From: Lentimonas sp. CC4
GTDB taxonomy: Bacteria; Verrucomicrobiota; Verrucomicrobiia; Opitutales; Coraliomargaritaceae
Assembly: GCF_902728235.1 (NCBI RefSeq)
Contig: NZ_CACVBO010000001.1
Location: forward strand, 62,001 to 126,000
Direction of reading: 5' to 3'
Length of the DNA stretch: 64,000 nucleotides
How positions within the stretch are numbered: the stretch's first letter is position 1; each line of letters opens with the position of its first letter. Made by a program: the position numbers and the translations under genes. A model generated the notes under the pieces. It was not told the origin of the DNA and did not search any database. It saw nothing but the letters and a program-made list of their open reading frames with translations. This document shows, in pieces, positions 53,174 to 61,809 of the stretch.

Positions 53174-53326
53174 CTACAGGCGTGGGCTTGAGGTGCCATA
53201 CTTAGCCTCAAAGTCCAAGAAATACCGAACCCACTTCACATAATGCGGCCGCTCTGGACTCGAAACACCCAAGACAGTCAAACGAGCCTGATACAAATTA
53301 AAGGTCTCCAGCGGGAACTTAATCAT
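53174..53326 (-). pseudogene. Truncated tyrosine recombinase N-terminus (integron-integrase-like)
   Basis: 50 codons from ATG 53326: MIKFPLETFNLYQARLTVLG, then VSSPERPHYVKWVRYFLDFE and AKYGTSSPRL-stop. The YVKWVRYFLDF block matches the SAM-like core-binding N-domain of tyrosine recombinases and is close to the YVHWVRAFIRFH of integron integrases. The catalytic domain (R-H-R-Y) is absent; the frame ends at a repeat. Position and direction (divergent, immediately upstream of the cassette array) are those of intI. Too short for certainty. Confidence 0.5.
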
Positions 53327-53402
53327 AGTATAGAGAATGACATATTACCCCATCTAGAACAATATCTCTGTATTAATTTCATTTTCTTTAGCTAAAATAC
53401 GT

Positions 53403-53429
53403 TTGACATGCGCCTAACTGGAATAATAT
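53403..53429 (+). promoter_or_regulatory. Possible cassette promoter (Pc-like) and attI region
   Basis: A consensus -35 TTGACA (53403-53408) with candidate -10 TAATAT (53424-53429, spacing 15; other registers possible) points into the cassette array whose first junction is at 53450/53451. The about 65 bp left of that junction would be attI, although no integrase-binding repeats can be confirmed by eye. Confidence 0.4.
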
Positions 53430-53462
53430 GTAGAATGACATAATAACTTGTTCGGCAAAAGA

Positions 53463-53870
<408 letters not shown>

Positions 53871-53886
53871 GAATGAAATAGAAAAA

Positions 53887-54318
53887 ATGCAACCTCTACT
53901 GAAATCCATAAAAGAGCACTGGACAACATGGTTGGCGGTAGGAGTGTGGACATTTATTGCCATCCCATCACTAAACTGGATGGTGGCGTTCCTCCAAAGT
54001 GAAAAAAGTATAGCAGAGACATGGGGACTATTGCTGACAATCTTGCTCTCCACTTGCCTGAGTGTGCTGTATGTCGCAAAGTTAATAAAAGAGAAGTCTT
54101 CATGTTTAGAGTTTAGGGAGAATTTATACTGGAGAAAAGGAGACTTAGATCCATTTTGTCCAATATGCAGAGACAAGGACGGCGCGAATAGAAGACTCTT
54201 AAATACATCGAGGGATACAGATAAATGGATCAAATATGAGTGTCATACTTGTAAGAAAAACTTTGAAAAATCTGATGGAGCAAATCGATACACAGTTCAC
54301 AAAAACAACCACGCCTAA
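53887..54318 (+). CDS. Cassette 2: two-helix membrane protein with zinc ribbon
   Basis: 143 residues. Two membrane helices (about 13-35 and 45-66), a basic segment, then a treble-clef/zinc-ribbon-like module with CPIC (91-94) and CHTC (119-122) set 24 residues apart, and a charged tail. Cytosolic or periplasmic side of the ribbon unknown. Such membrane-plus-zinc-ribbon proteins occur as hypothetical proteins in mobile contexts; no function known to me. Cassette body 53865-54372; ends TTAGGCG/CGCCTAA complementary. Confidence 0.78.
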   Translation: MQPLLKSIKEHWTTWLAVGVWTFIAIPSLNWMVAFLQSEKSIAETWGLLLTILLSTCLSVLYVAKLIKEKSSCLEFRENLYWRKGDLDPFCPICRDKDGANRRLLNTSRDTDKWIKYECHTCKKNFEKSDGANRYTVHKNNHA

Positions 54319-54378
54319 CAAGGCAGGATAGGACAATTCCGTTCGTGCCTCACTCCATGCCTACCTTTGACGTTCGAT
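54313..54378 (+). other. attC-like site 2
   Basis: R'' GCCTAAC (54313-54319), R' GTTCGAT (54372-54378), 66 bp. The central part GGACAATTCCGTTCG and CCTCACTCCATGCC recurs in attC 4, so these two sites are related. Stem blocks AAGGCAGG / GCCTACCTT. Confidence 0.72.
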
Positions 54379-54380
54379 AG

Positions 54381-54809
54381 ATGGAAATTAAACGACACCT
54401 AAGCTGGCTGATTCTCCTAGCATCTCTGACTGTTTTCCCAGGGTGCGATAAGCAGAAAGAAATTGAAGAAGCACCACGTCCAACAATTTCAGGATCCTAT
54501 GGACAAGGTGAATTTGTTGTTACGTCTTTATCGATAGGAGGCACCGGAATGAAACTATCCGATGCAGGCGGCGAGAAAATATATACAAGGATAATTGAGG
54601 TTCGTTTTGTTCAGCCAGAGACTCTATATAGGGTAGAAATTTCCATCAGATCTATAAAAACAAAAGACGAAGGATGGCACGATTTATTCTACTCAGACAT
54701 TGGAAGTCGTTACGTTTTCTCGAAAGCACATTTCCGAATGGAGTCGTCGCACGGTGGCTCTATCATATACACCGAAGACTTTACTGACTTGCTAGCTAAC
54801 TCTAACTAA
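54381..54809 (+). CDS. Cassette 3: putative lipoprotein, unknown
   Basis: 142 residues. N-terminal MEIKRHLSWLILLASLTVFP then GCDKQ: a lipoprotein-type signal with Cys22 (the -3 Phe is slightly atypical). The mature domain is beta-rich (SGSYGQGEFVVTSLSIGGTG, RIIEVRFVQPETLYRVEISI) and small. No family recognised. The ATG lies 3 bases after the attC site, so its ribosome-binding site is supplied by attC. Body 54373-54876; terminal complementarity is imperfect (5 of 7). Confidence 0.72.
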   Translation: MEIKRHLSWLILLASLTVFPGCDKQKEIEEAPRPTISGSYGQGEFVVTSLSIGGTGMKLSDAGGEKIYTRIIEVRFVQPETLYRVEISIRSIKTKDEGWHDLFYSDIGSRYVFSKAHFRMESSHGGSIIYTEDFTDLLANSN

Positions 54810-54814
54810 CCAAT

Positions 54815-54882
54815 CATCTATCCAGTCGAGCGACTCAATAGATTTCGCTGGCGCTCATCTATTAGTCCTCTCACCGTTCTAC
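54815..54882 (+). other. attC-like site 3
   Basis: R'' region CATCTATC (54815-54822), R' GTTCTAC (54876-54882), 68 bp. Strong stem with bulged bases: GAG-c-GACT-c-AATAGAT against ATCTATT-AGTC-ct-CTC; unpaired single bases on one arm are what integrase uses to choose the strand in attC. Nearly the same core as attC 6. Confidence 0.75.
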
Positions 54883-54888
54883 AGATAA

Positions 54889-55257
54889 ATGAAAGGAGAC
54901 CACCTACTTCAGAAGCTGAACCCGTATGCTGTTGTATTTTGCCTATATGGACTGTCAGTCTTACTAAGTTATGTGATCACGATGGGACATCCTCACCATG
55001 AATACTATTCTGCAGCAACAGCTTATCTTTTTGGATTTTTCTATCTCCCGGGTTCATTCGCCTCTTGTTTTTCCGCACTAGGAATTAATAAAATAATAGG
55101 TCTATCCATGCTTATAGCCTACTGGCCAGCCAACATATTCCTAACCTATAAATATATCAAAAACAGAGAACTAAAATGGCTGCTCCCCTTAATACTAATA
55201 ATCATACTACCAGCGATAAAAATAGGAGAATGCTTCATCAACACTATGAGTGTGTAA
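54889..55257 (+). CDS. Cassette 4: small polytopic membrane protein, unknown
   Basis: 122 residues, about four hydrophobic helices (about 13-33, 42-62, 65-88 and 97-115) with an acidic/His loop GHPHHEYYSAAT between the first two. AT-rich. No family recognised. Cassette body 54877-55335 with exactly complementary ends TTCTAC / GTAGAA. Confidence 0.72.
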   Translation: MKGDHLLQKLNPYAVVFCLYGLSVLLSYVITMGHPHHEYYSAATAYLFGFFYLPGSFASCFSALGINKIIGLSMLIAYWPANIFLTYKYIKNRELKWLLPLILIIILPAIKIGECFINTMSV

Positions 55258-55267
55258 TAACCAAAGG

Positions 55268-55341
55268 GTAGAACCAGGCGATCGTGGACAACTCCGTTCG
55301 CTCGTCCCTCACTCACTCCGTGCCACATCTTGACGATATGC
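55268..55341 (+). other. attC-like site 4
   Basis: R'' GTAGAAC (55268-55274), R' GATATGC (55335-55341), 74 bp. Core GGACAACTCCGTTCG, CCTCACTCACTCCGTGCC shared with attC 2. The right box is unusual (G-ATATGC instead of GTTRRRY), yet it is exactly mirrored at the other end of cassette 5. Confidence 0.68.
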
Positions 55342-55799
55342 AGAAAATGAATTACGAATTTACCCCGCACATTGGAGCAGGACCTATCAAGTTTGGCATG
55401 TCACCAAAAGAAGTGCACGCAGCACTGAACGAGAACCCCACACGCGCAAATGAACGAAACAGCGGGCTTCGAGAGGATTATTCCGAGCTAGGAATTAACT
55501 ACGACGAAAACAGAAAGGTCGCTGAAATCTGCTTTTTTCCAGAAACGAAAGTAACCTTCAAAGAACAGGATTTGCTCTCTTCAGATCCCAACGTCATAAT
55601 TAAAGAATACGACAATAAACAAATAGAAATACATGGTTTCCTCGTGTATCCGAATATCGGCGTCAACACATGCGGGTATCATGACGGAGACGATTCCCAG
55701 AGAGCATTCAACGTGTTTAGATCGGGTTACTGGGACAATGCACTAAAAGCATATCAAGACGGTGCTCACAACTCCGGGGGCTGCGCCCCCTCCGCGTGA
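55338..55799 (+). CDS. Cassette 5: soluble protein with GAGPIKFGMSPKEV motif, unknown
   Basis: 153 residues from ATG 55338 (MQKMNYEFTPHIGAGPIKFG; ATG 55347 also possible). Any earlier start would lie inside attC 4 and must be discarded. The motif GAGPIKFGMSPKEVHAAL is familiar from many small hypothetical proteins whose function I do not know. No signal peptide. The C-terminus (HNSGGCAPSA) is encoded by the attC 5 stem. Cassette body 55336-55809; ends ATATGC/GCATAT exactly complementary. Confidence 0.75.
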   Translation: MQKMNYEFTPHIGAGPIKFGMSPKEVHAALNENPTRANERNSGLREDYSELGINYDENRKVAEICFFPETKVTFKEQDLLSSDPNVIIKEYDNKQIEIHGFLVYPNIGVNTCGYHDGDDSQRAFNVFRSGYWDNALKAYQDGAHNSGGCAPSA

Positions 55800-55815
55800 G
55801 ACCTCGACGTTGTCG
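55749..55815 (+). other. attC-like site 5
   Basis: R'' GCATATC (55749-55755), R' GTTGTCG (55809-55815), 67 bp. Very strong inner hairpin GGGGGC-TGC-GCCCCC flanked by CTCAC / GTGAG. Confidence 0.75.
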
Positions 55816-55826
55816 GAGAATGAAAA

Positions 55827-56048
55827 ATGAAAGAATCGATTAGAGATGCCTTCCGTTACTACGCTCCGGGGGCGATATCTTATGACCAGATATTTTCCTT
55901 TTTAGACTGGCAGAACAAAACTGCGCAGAAAGATGAAATCAGAGATATCTTAGATGTGTTACTGAAAGAAGAATTCATCTGTCGAGTTGGAGAAGGCTTT
56001 CAGATTTCTAGTGCTAACCGAGATTTCCTTGATAGAAATAAACAATAA
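55827..56048 (+). CDS. Cassette 6: small winged-helix-like protein, unknown
   Basis: 73 residues (MKESIRDAFRYYAPGAISYD...). Predicted helix-helix-helix-beta pattern (QIFSFLDW, KDEIRDILDVLLKEEFICRV, GEGFQISS), reminiscent of a minimal winged helix; no family named. Cassette body 55810-56148; ends TTGTCG/CGACAA exactly complementary. Confidence 0.7.
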   Translation: MKESIRDAFRYYAPGAISYDQIFSFLDWQNKTAQKDEIRDILDVLLKEEFICRVGEGFQISSANRDFLDRNKQ

Positions 56049-56088
56049 TGAAGCAGTCATTGACCACTGAACTAACAAGAAAAACACA

Positions 56089-56154
56089 CGACAACCAGTC
56101 GAGTGACTCAATAGATTTCGCTGCGCTCATCTATTAGTCCTCTCCACGTTCGCT
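56089..56154 (+). other. attC-like site 6
   Basis: R'' CGACAAC (56089-56095), R' GTTCGCT (56148-56154), 66 bp. Core CAGTCGAGTGACTCAATAGA ... ATCTATTAGTCCTCTC matches attC 3 almost base for base. It opens a seventh segment (TTCGCT...) for which no closing AGCGAAC site is seen. Confidence 0.75.
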
Positions 56155-56157
56155 ATG

Positions 56158-56457
56158 AAACCAGAAATGGGGTCATGTCATTACCTTTGCATTGCGCGAT
56201 TTAAGTAAGTAGAAAACCAGAAATGGGGTCATGTCATTACCTTTGCATTGCGCGATTTAAGTAAGTAGAAAACGAGTCAACTGATCGCCTAAGATCAGAA
56301 TCGAAAAGAAAAACGAAACGCAGAATGTATCGTTAAAACCAGAAATGGGGTCATGTCATTACCTTTGCATTGCGCGATTTAAGTAAGTAGAAAACGAGTC
56401 AACTGATCGCCTAAGATCAGAATCGAAAAGAAAAACGAAACGCAGAATGTATCGTTA
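56158..56457 (+). repeat. Tandem repeats A-AB-AB closing the cassette array
   Basis: Unit A (55 bp, AAACCAGAAATGGGGTCATG...GTAAGTAG) at 56158-56212, 56214-56268 and 56336-56390; unit B (about 67 bp, AAAACGAGTCAACTGATCGC...ATCGTTA) at 56269-56335 and 56391-56457. The AB unit is a 122-bp direct duplication with essentially no differences, so it is recent. Not CRISPR: units are long, adjacent and without variable spacers. Confidence 0.88.
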
Positions 56458-56507
56458 TAAGACCTCAAGTGCCCCCAGTCCGTCCACCGATCAGCACCGC
56501 ACGAATG

Positions 56508-56529
56508 GCGACTGCCATGAGGCAGTCGC
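56508..56529 (-). terminator. Hairpin after the AttH-like gene
   Basis: GCGACTGCC / GGCAGTCGC perfect 9-bp stem with ATGA loop, three bases beyond the stop at 56533. No T-tract follows on the minus strand, so an intrinsic terminator is only possible. Confidence 0.45.
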
Positions 56530-56532
56530 GGC

Positions 56533-57663
56533 CTAATTCAATTTCCCACTCAAACCACCGCTGTAGCCTGCGAGTTCCAGGTATGCGACGCCGATCCGTT
56601 CACCGGCCGCATTGAACACCTCACATGCCCCTTCCCAGTAGGCATTATCGGCATCGTTGCCGATGAACTCCTGCTTCGCCAGTAAGGGTCGGAGCTCATA
56701 GACGCATTCCGTGCCCGTCGCGGGATGCTTTGCTCGAATGCGAACGCGGGTCGGATAAACGACGCCCGTCTCGGGACTCCGCCAACGATCGAGCGCTTCC
56801 CAGGTAAAATCTTTGGCATAGACCGAAGTCACCTGGGCATCCGCATCGATCCAATACACCGCGGACCACGGGTCACTTTGTTCATTCGGGCCACGTAAGC
56901 GGTAGGCTTTCACTTCGGTGCCATCGTCGAGTTGAATGGCAGTCCAATCCCAACCCACCAGTTCGCTGCCGAGTTGACTGGACGAGATCTCGTGATCCAT
57001 CCACGCCACACCTTCGAGTGCAATCGACTCCCCTGCTCGCTGCAAGGTGCCCGTCACTTCAATCCGTGTATAGGTCCAATACCAACTCACCGCAGCGGGA
57101 TCGCTGCCTTTACGGGAAACACCCCGCTCGCCAAAACGCACTAGCGGTTTCGTTGGGCGTAGTATCAAATCGAGACGCACCCCATCCGCATAGCGCACGG
57201 ACATTTGCATCCCGCTGCCGTCGTCAAGCGCCTGAGCCTCAATCGGCCCCACTCGTAGACCCAATTGATCGAGAGCAGCACTCGCTTGCCAGCCTTCACG
57301 ATAGACACGTTCTAGATGATGATAGCGCTGCTGCTCCAAATCGCTCAACGCGGCATGGCTCATATAAAGCTGCTGATTACCAAAGCTCTCGGATGCCAAT
57401 GGCTCGCCCTCGCCCGCCAGTCGAAACACCGTGGACTGAAAGCCAAAGCGCTCGCCCGTCTCGACCGCCTGCAAATGCCCCACCCAATACCACCACTCAA
57501 TCCCGTAGTCAGGGTGTGCCCCATGCGCGCCCGGTAACTGCGGCACCACATCTGGCTGCGGCACCGGCTTGCCTGACTCGGTTTGCAAAGGCGGCTGTAT
57601 CCACTCTCCCGATACCGAGGTAACCATCCACGCGAAAACAACTATGTATATCCAATGCTTCAT
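56533..57663 (-). CDS. AttH/CrtC-like secreted lipocalin-type protein
   Basis: 376 residues, signal peptide (about 1-18). Family phrases: HPDYGIEWWYWVGHLQAVETGERFGFQ (the IEWWY signature), QLYMSHAALSD, YWTYTRIEVTGTL, GVAWMDHEISSSQLGSELVGWDW and the closing YLELAGYSGG. These define the CrtC N-terminal lipocalin / AttH family. In the Agrobacterium attEFGH arrangement the protein accompanies an FtsX-type ABC exporter, as it does here. It overlaps the permease gene by 4 bp. Probably handles a lipid or hydrophobic ligand in the periplasm. Confidence 0.88.
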   Translation of the reverse strand: MKHWIYIVVFAWMVTSVSGEWIQPPLQTESGKPVPQPDVVPQLPGAHGAHPDYGIEWWYWVGHLQAVETGERFGFQSTVFRLAGEGEPLASESFGNQQLYMSHAALSDLEQQRYHHLERVYREGWQASAALDQLGLRVGPIEAQALDDGSGMQMSVRYADGVRLDLILRPTKPLVRFGERGVSRKGSDPAAVSWYWTYTRIEVTGTLQRAGESIALEGVAWMDHEISSSQLGSELVGWDWTAIQLDDGTEVKAYRLRGPNEQSDPWSAVYWIDADAQVTSVYAKDFTWEALDRWRSPETGVVYPTRVRIRAKHPATGTECVYELRPLLAKQEFIGNDADNAYWEGACEVFNAAGERIGVAYLELAGYSGGLSGKLN

Positions 57664-60251
57664 TTCCTAGAATTCCGACGATTCCACATCATTCCGGCAC
57701 ACAGGCCGCACACGTAACCAGCAACGATTAGCAATGCTCCAAACAAGAGCAGCGATCCATAAGGAATACGCCACAACAAGGTCCAACCAAACGACTGCAC
57801 ATTGATCACCGCGATTAACAACCAGCCCAGCGCCAACCCCACCACAGTGCCACTGATCCAAGCGGCCAATGCAATCCCTGCGCCCTCTAAGCCAGCCGTC
57901 AGCAATAAACGCCGACGCCCGAAGCCCAAATGATTCAAGGTCTGCCAGGTGCGAGTCGATTCCTCAAAAATGGCGATCAGTCCAAGTAACAACCCGACCA
58001 TCGCCACCACGATCCCGATGAGGTTCAAGGCCCCCGTCACACGAAAAGTTTGATCAAAGATCCCTAAAGCCAAGCGGCGCAACTCCTGTGCATTGTTGAC
58101 CTTCAAACCAGGGTATTCGATGCGCAAGCGATCACGCACCGCATTCAAGTCTTCTCCTGCGTTCAAGTAGAGGCTGACATTCAACGGACGCTCTAAGCCG
58201 GTCCACTCACGCCACACTGGCACATCTACCACGGCCGAACCAAACTCATTTCCGTAATCAGCAAAGATCGCAATCGGCGACACCACAAGCGAGCCCATCG
58301 GCGTCTGCAACTCCACGACACCGCCTTGCATCACATCAAAGCGCCGCGCAAAGGCCTCGCTCACATATGCTGGCTCCGCTCCCGCGGGTGCCTGCCACTC
58401 TCCCGGCGCTTGAATCCATATTTGCTTCAAATCCTGCGTTACCCACACGTCAAAATCAACACCCGCCAAAACCGTCACCCCCACGGGCGCATCCACCTGC
58501 GTGGTATACAGCGCATCCAGATAGGCCAATTCGGGGAGCGCCTGGAGTGATTGCATCACCTCGACTCGTATTCCATTCGCGCGATGCCCACTACTGCCCT
58601 GCTCAGAGATATACAATCCTGCCTGAAAGCGCACATCAAACCACTCCTCGATCGTGCTTCGAAAACTGCCGACCATTTGAAAGATGCCTGTCACCATCGC
58701 GACGGCCACCACTAGCCCCGCAACCGCCAAACGATGGCGGCTCGATCCATCCGCCAAACGACTCAGTGCCAGGCGCCATACCGCACTCGGCGAGCAATTG
58801 CGTAGTGCCTTCGCCAATACCACCAAGGCCTGACCGGATAACAGCGCCGCTCCAAAAATCCAACAGCCTGCCGCTAGGAAGCCACCCAGCGCCATCTGCG
58901 CACCACCTGCCATCACCGGCGGAGGAATCAGCAGTGCCAACGCTCCGAGCAATAAAAAGCCGATGCCTAAGAGCGGACGACGTAACCAAACAAATCCGGG
59001 CGACCAATCTTCGCGCACCAAGACTTGAGCCGGGGGCGTCAACATTGCATCGCGCGCGGGCAGCCAGCCTGCCAACAAGCTAAATAGCGTCCCTAGAACC
59101 ATACCGATCCACCAATCCGACGCAGTCAGCTGTATCTGCTCCGCTGAAGTCGCAAAATAAATCGCGTTCACCGTATCCGCCAACGAATGCACCGCGCCCA
59201 GCGCTAATAAATACCCCACTCCGACGCCTACAAATGAGCCCAGCACGCCGAGCAACAAGGCCTCGAATAAGCACATCGCAAACAGACTCTGCGCCGACAC
59301 ACCTAAGCTGCGAAGCGTCGCCAGTTCATTACGTCGCCGCACCACTGCCGCATCTAACGCCTGCAGTATCAAATACACGCCAACCAGAATAGCGATCAGC
59401 GACAAAATCATCAGATTCATACGAAACGCCTCGGTCATACTCGCACGCTCCGCCGCACGAGCTTCCGCTGGCGAAACCGTATACGCTGCTGGCAGCAGAT
59501 TCTGTATCCGCGTTTGCAATACAGCCAAATACTTCGGATCGGCACGCCGCTCACGATCCGCGACGACCAACTCGATACGATCCAACTGATTCGGCCGCCC
59601 CAAGATGGCTTGTGCTGCAGGCAAGTCACACAGAATTAAATCGTCAGGCAGCCCCGACTGCGCGTCGCCAATCACATCCGCAATCTGCAAGGTTTTAGCC
59701 ACCCCACCGGTCACGACTTCGATACGATCTCCGCGCTCCAGCCCAGCGGCCTCCGCCAATGTATACGAAATCCACACGGCATCCAACGGCCCCAACCAAT
59801 CATACCACTCATCTTCTGAATCCCCGAGTGAGAAGCCCTGCTCCACAAACCGTGGCAAATTACCTAGGCTCACCAAATCTAAACCGACCATGTGCAACTG
59901 CCGCAGCTGAGCGCCCTGCAGATCTAACTGAGTCAGGCCGCCCTCAATCACAGGCACTACATGCCAATCAGGATCGGATGCCAATTCCCCGAGCGCACTT
60001 AGATCCGCATCCGACAACTGTCCTGGCTCACGTTCGAGCAAGAAATCACTACGCCCGGACACTGCCTCGTTGAACAAGCCAAAATTAGCCGACGCCGCAC
60101 GGCTTGCTTGCCGTATGCCATTAAACGCACCGACGCCGACGGCGATGATCGCCAGCAGCACCAGATAATTGCCCCACGCCATACGCCAATGCCGCAGCGT
60201 TGACTTCAGTAAGAGCAGCCATGCAACACGTAACTCGCGAAACTGCATCAT
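57660..60251 (-). CDS. ABC transporter permease with two FtsX domains (AttFG-like)
   Basis: 863 residues. MacB/FtsX-type permease fused as two halves: helix 1 at about 22-42, a periplasmic domain, then three helices (about 270-425) forming FtsX domain 1 (RRRNELATLRSLGVSAQSLF), further hydrophobic segments (about 430-480), a second periplasmic part, and FtsX domain 2 with three C-terminal helices (about 735-855, WQTLNHLGFGRRRLLLTAGL). Lol/MacB-like systems move lipoproteins or lipids to the outer membrane. Overlaps both neighbouring genes by 4 bp. Confidence 0.9.
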   Translation of the reverse strand: MMQFRELRVAWLLLLKSTLRHWRMAWGNYLVLLAIIAVGVGAFNGIRQASRAASANFGLFNEAVSGRSDFLLEREPGQLSDADLSALGELASDPDWHVVPVIEGGLTQLDLQGAQLRQLHMVGLDLVSLGNLPRFVEQGFSLGDSEDEWYDWLGPLDAVWISYTLAEAAGLERGDRIEVVTGGVAKTLQIADVIGDAQSGLPDDLILCDLPAAQAILGRPNQLDRIELVVADRERRADPKYLAVLQTRIQNLLPAAYTVSPAEARAAERASMTEAFRMNLMILSLIAILVGVYLILQALDAAVVRRRNELATLRSLGVSAQSLFAMCLFEALLLGVLGSFVGVGVGYLLALGAVHSLADTVNAIYFATSAEQIQLTASDWWIGMVLGTLFSLLAGWLPARDAMLTPPAQVLVREDWSPGFVWLRRPLLGIGFLLLGALALLIPPPVMAGGAQMALGGFLAAGCWIFGAALLSGQALVVLAKALRNCSPSAVWRLALSRLADGSSRHRLAVAGLVVAVAMVTGIFQMVGSFRSTIEEWFDVRFQAGLYISEQGSSGHRANGIRVEVMQSLQALPELAYLDALYTTQVDAPVGVTVLAGVDFDVWVTQDLKQIWIQAPGEWQAPAGAEPAYVSEAFARRFDVMQGGVVELQTPMGSLVVSPIAIFADYGNEFGSAVVDVPVWREWTGLERPLNVSLYLNAGEDLNAVRDRLRIEYPGLKVNNAQELRRLALGIFDQTFRVTGALNLIGIVVAMVGLLLGLIAIFEESTRTWQTLNHLGFGRRRLLLTAGLEGAGIALAAWISGTVVGLALGWLLIAVINVQSFGWTLLWRIPYGSLLLFGALLIVAGYVCGLCAGMMWNRRNSRK

Positions 60252-60916
60252 AGCTGAGGATCGATACAGCCATCACGCATGTGCAGCACACGATCACAAA
60301 TACGCGTTGAATCGGCATCATGCGTGACCAACAGCAAGGCGATCCCATGCTCAATTGAAAGACTTTCCAATAAATCCAGCACCACACCCCCACTCACCGA
60401 GTCCAAACTACCAGTCGGCTCATCTGCTAAAATCAATTGCGGACGATGCATCACCGCACGCGCCAGGGCTACACGTTGACGCTCCCCGCCGCTCAGCGCA
60501 TCCGGCAGATGCCCTCGACGATCCGCCAAGCCCACCGACCGCAACAACGCCAGCGCGCGCGCTTTGCGCAAATTCGCTGGCATATCGATTAACAAGCCCG
60601 GCAGTTCGACGTTTTCAAGCGCAGAGAGCGTCGGCAATAGGTGAAACGACTGAAAGACATAGCCGATCCACTCACGACGAATACGATCCATCTGCCCACG
60701 CTGCGAGTGATCATACACAAAGTCGCCTAACTGAATAGTGCCTTGATCCACCTGATCGATACCGCACAAACAATTTAGCAAGGTGGATTTACCGCAGCCA
60801 CTCGGCCCCATCAGTGCAACACGCTCCCCTGCAGCAATATCAAAATCGACTCCGCGTAGCACCTCGACGGCACCATACGACTTACGAACAGCTGAAACCT
60901 TTAAAATTGTTGTCAT
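60248..60916 (-). CDS. ABC transporter ATP-binding protein (LolD/MacB type)
   Basis: 222 residues. Walker A GPSGCGKST, Q-loop YVFQSFHLLPTLSALENVELP (the LolD-type hallmark), signature LSGGERQRVALARA, Walker B LILADEPTGSLD, H-loop LLVTHDAD. First gene of the three-gene unit ATPase-permease-AttH. Confidence 0.95.
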   Translation of the reverse strand: MTTILKVSAVRKSYGAVEVLRGVDFDIAAGERVALMGPSGCGKSTLLNCLCGIDQVDQGTIQLGDFVYDHSQRGQMDRIRREWIGYVFQSFHLLPTLSALENVELPGLLIDMPANLRKARALALLRSVGLADRRGHLPDALSGGERQRVALARAVMHRPQLILADEPTGSLDSVSGGVVLDLLESLSIEHGIALLLVTHDADSTRICDRVLHMRDGCIDPQL

Positions 60917-60961
60917 GTGATAGAGAGAACGCGTAAGGAAGCATCAACTTACTAAAAAGAC

Positions 60962-61633
60962 TCAAGACAGCACTTCAGCCAGTTGCAACAGATCCTCAAC
61001 GACATGATCCGGCTGCTGTGCGAGCGGATAACCGATCGCCCCCGGACGCTTCACAAAGGCGGTCTGCAGGCCGACGTTCTTGGCACCCATTAGATCCCAA
61101 GCATGCGCGGCCACCATCAGCACTTCGTGCGGCTGCACCCCGAGATCAGAGAGCACCCCGTTATAAACATCCGGGTGTGGTTTGTATTTTCGAACGCTCT
61201 CGACGCTGTAGCTCTGCTCCAAGAGATCTATCAGACCTGCGTTGCGCAAGGCCGCGCTCGTTTCATCCGACGACGAATTGCTCAAAGTCACTAATCGACC
61301 CCCTTGCGCTGCCAGTGCTTTGAGCCCCGCCACCACATCTGCATGCGGCGGCAACGATTGAAGCGCTGGAACGATCGATGCCGTTGCGCCTTCGCCGCTC
61401 AACTCAATACCATGCTTCTCAGCCAGCATCCTTAGCGCGGCCGAACCGATCTCACCGAAGCCGTGATAGCTTCCGGACAAGGTCTCCACCAACGAGTAAT
61501 GCAGCATGGTCGAAAACCACAGCGGCAACAGGTCTTCCCGACCGCCAAGCGCTTTGCCCACCGAAACTTTCAGTGGAGTTAAATCGAGCAGCGTCTCGTT
61601 CACATCGAATACGATTACTTTGGGTGTTGGCAT
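60962..61633 (-). CDS. Haloacid dehalogenase, type II (HAD family)
   Basis: 223 residues. Nucleophile motif VFDVNETLLDL (Asp10 type), LVTLSNSSSD (motif II), VRKYKPHPDVYNGVL with the motif III Lys, and the type II signature VAAHAWDLMGAKNVGLQTAF. L-2-haloacid dehalogenases hydrolyse C-halogen bonds through an aspartyl ester. The motifs fit this subfamily well, although real substrates may differ. Monocistronic, 45 bp upstream of the ABC unit on the same strand. Confidence 0.9.
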   Translation of the reverse strand: MPTPKVIVFDVNETLLDLTPLKVSVGKALGGREDLLPLWFSTMLHYSLVETLSGSYHGFGEIGSAALRMLAEKHGIELSGEGATASIVPALQSLPPHADVVAGLKALAAQGGRLVTLSNSSSDETSAALRNAGLIDLLEQSYSVESVRKYKPHPDVYNGVLSDLGVQPHEVLMVAAHAWDLMGAKNVGLQTAFVKRPGAIGYPLAQQPDHVVEDLLQLAEVLS

Positions 61634-61809
61634 GTTTTTGTTGGTTCTAGATTCGAATGAGTCATTTATAAGTCGGTGGCTTGCTTAAGCTGGCCTCCCG
61701 CCTAGAAAAAATGAGATCATTGGCCGTGTCGGTCGAGCATCTAAAGAAACTCGACTACGGAATAAAACTAAAGGTTCCCAACCACTCGATGTTCTGCTTT
61801 CATCGCACT

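Noticed and set aside
55284-55337. Upstream start for the cassette 5 protein
   Set aside because: Lies inside attC site 4, which cannot belong to the cassette's coding region before recombination.
56158-56457. Possible CRISPR array
   Set aside because: Repeats are 55-122 bp, directly adjacent, with no unique spacers of constant length and no cas genes.
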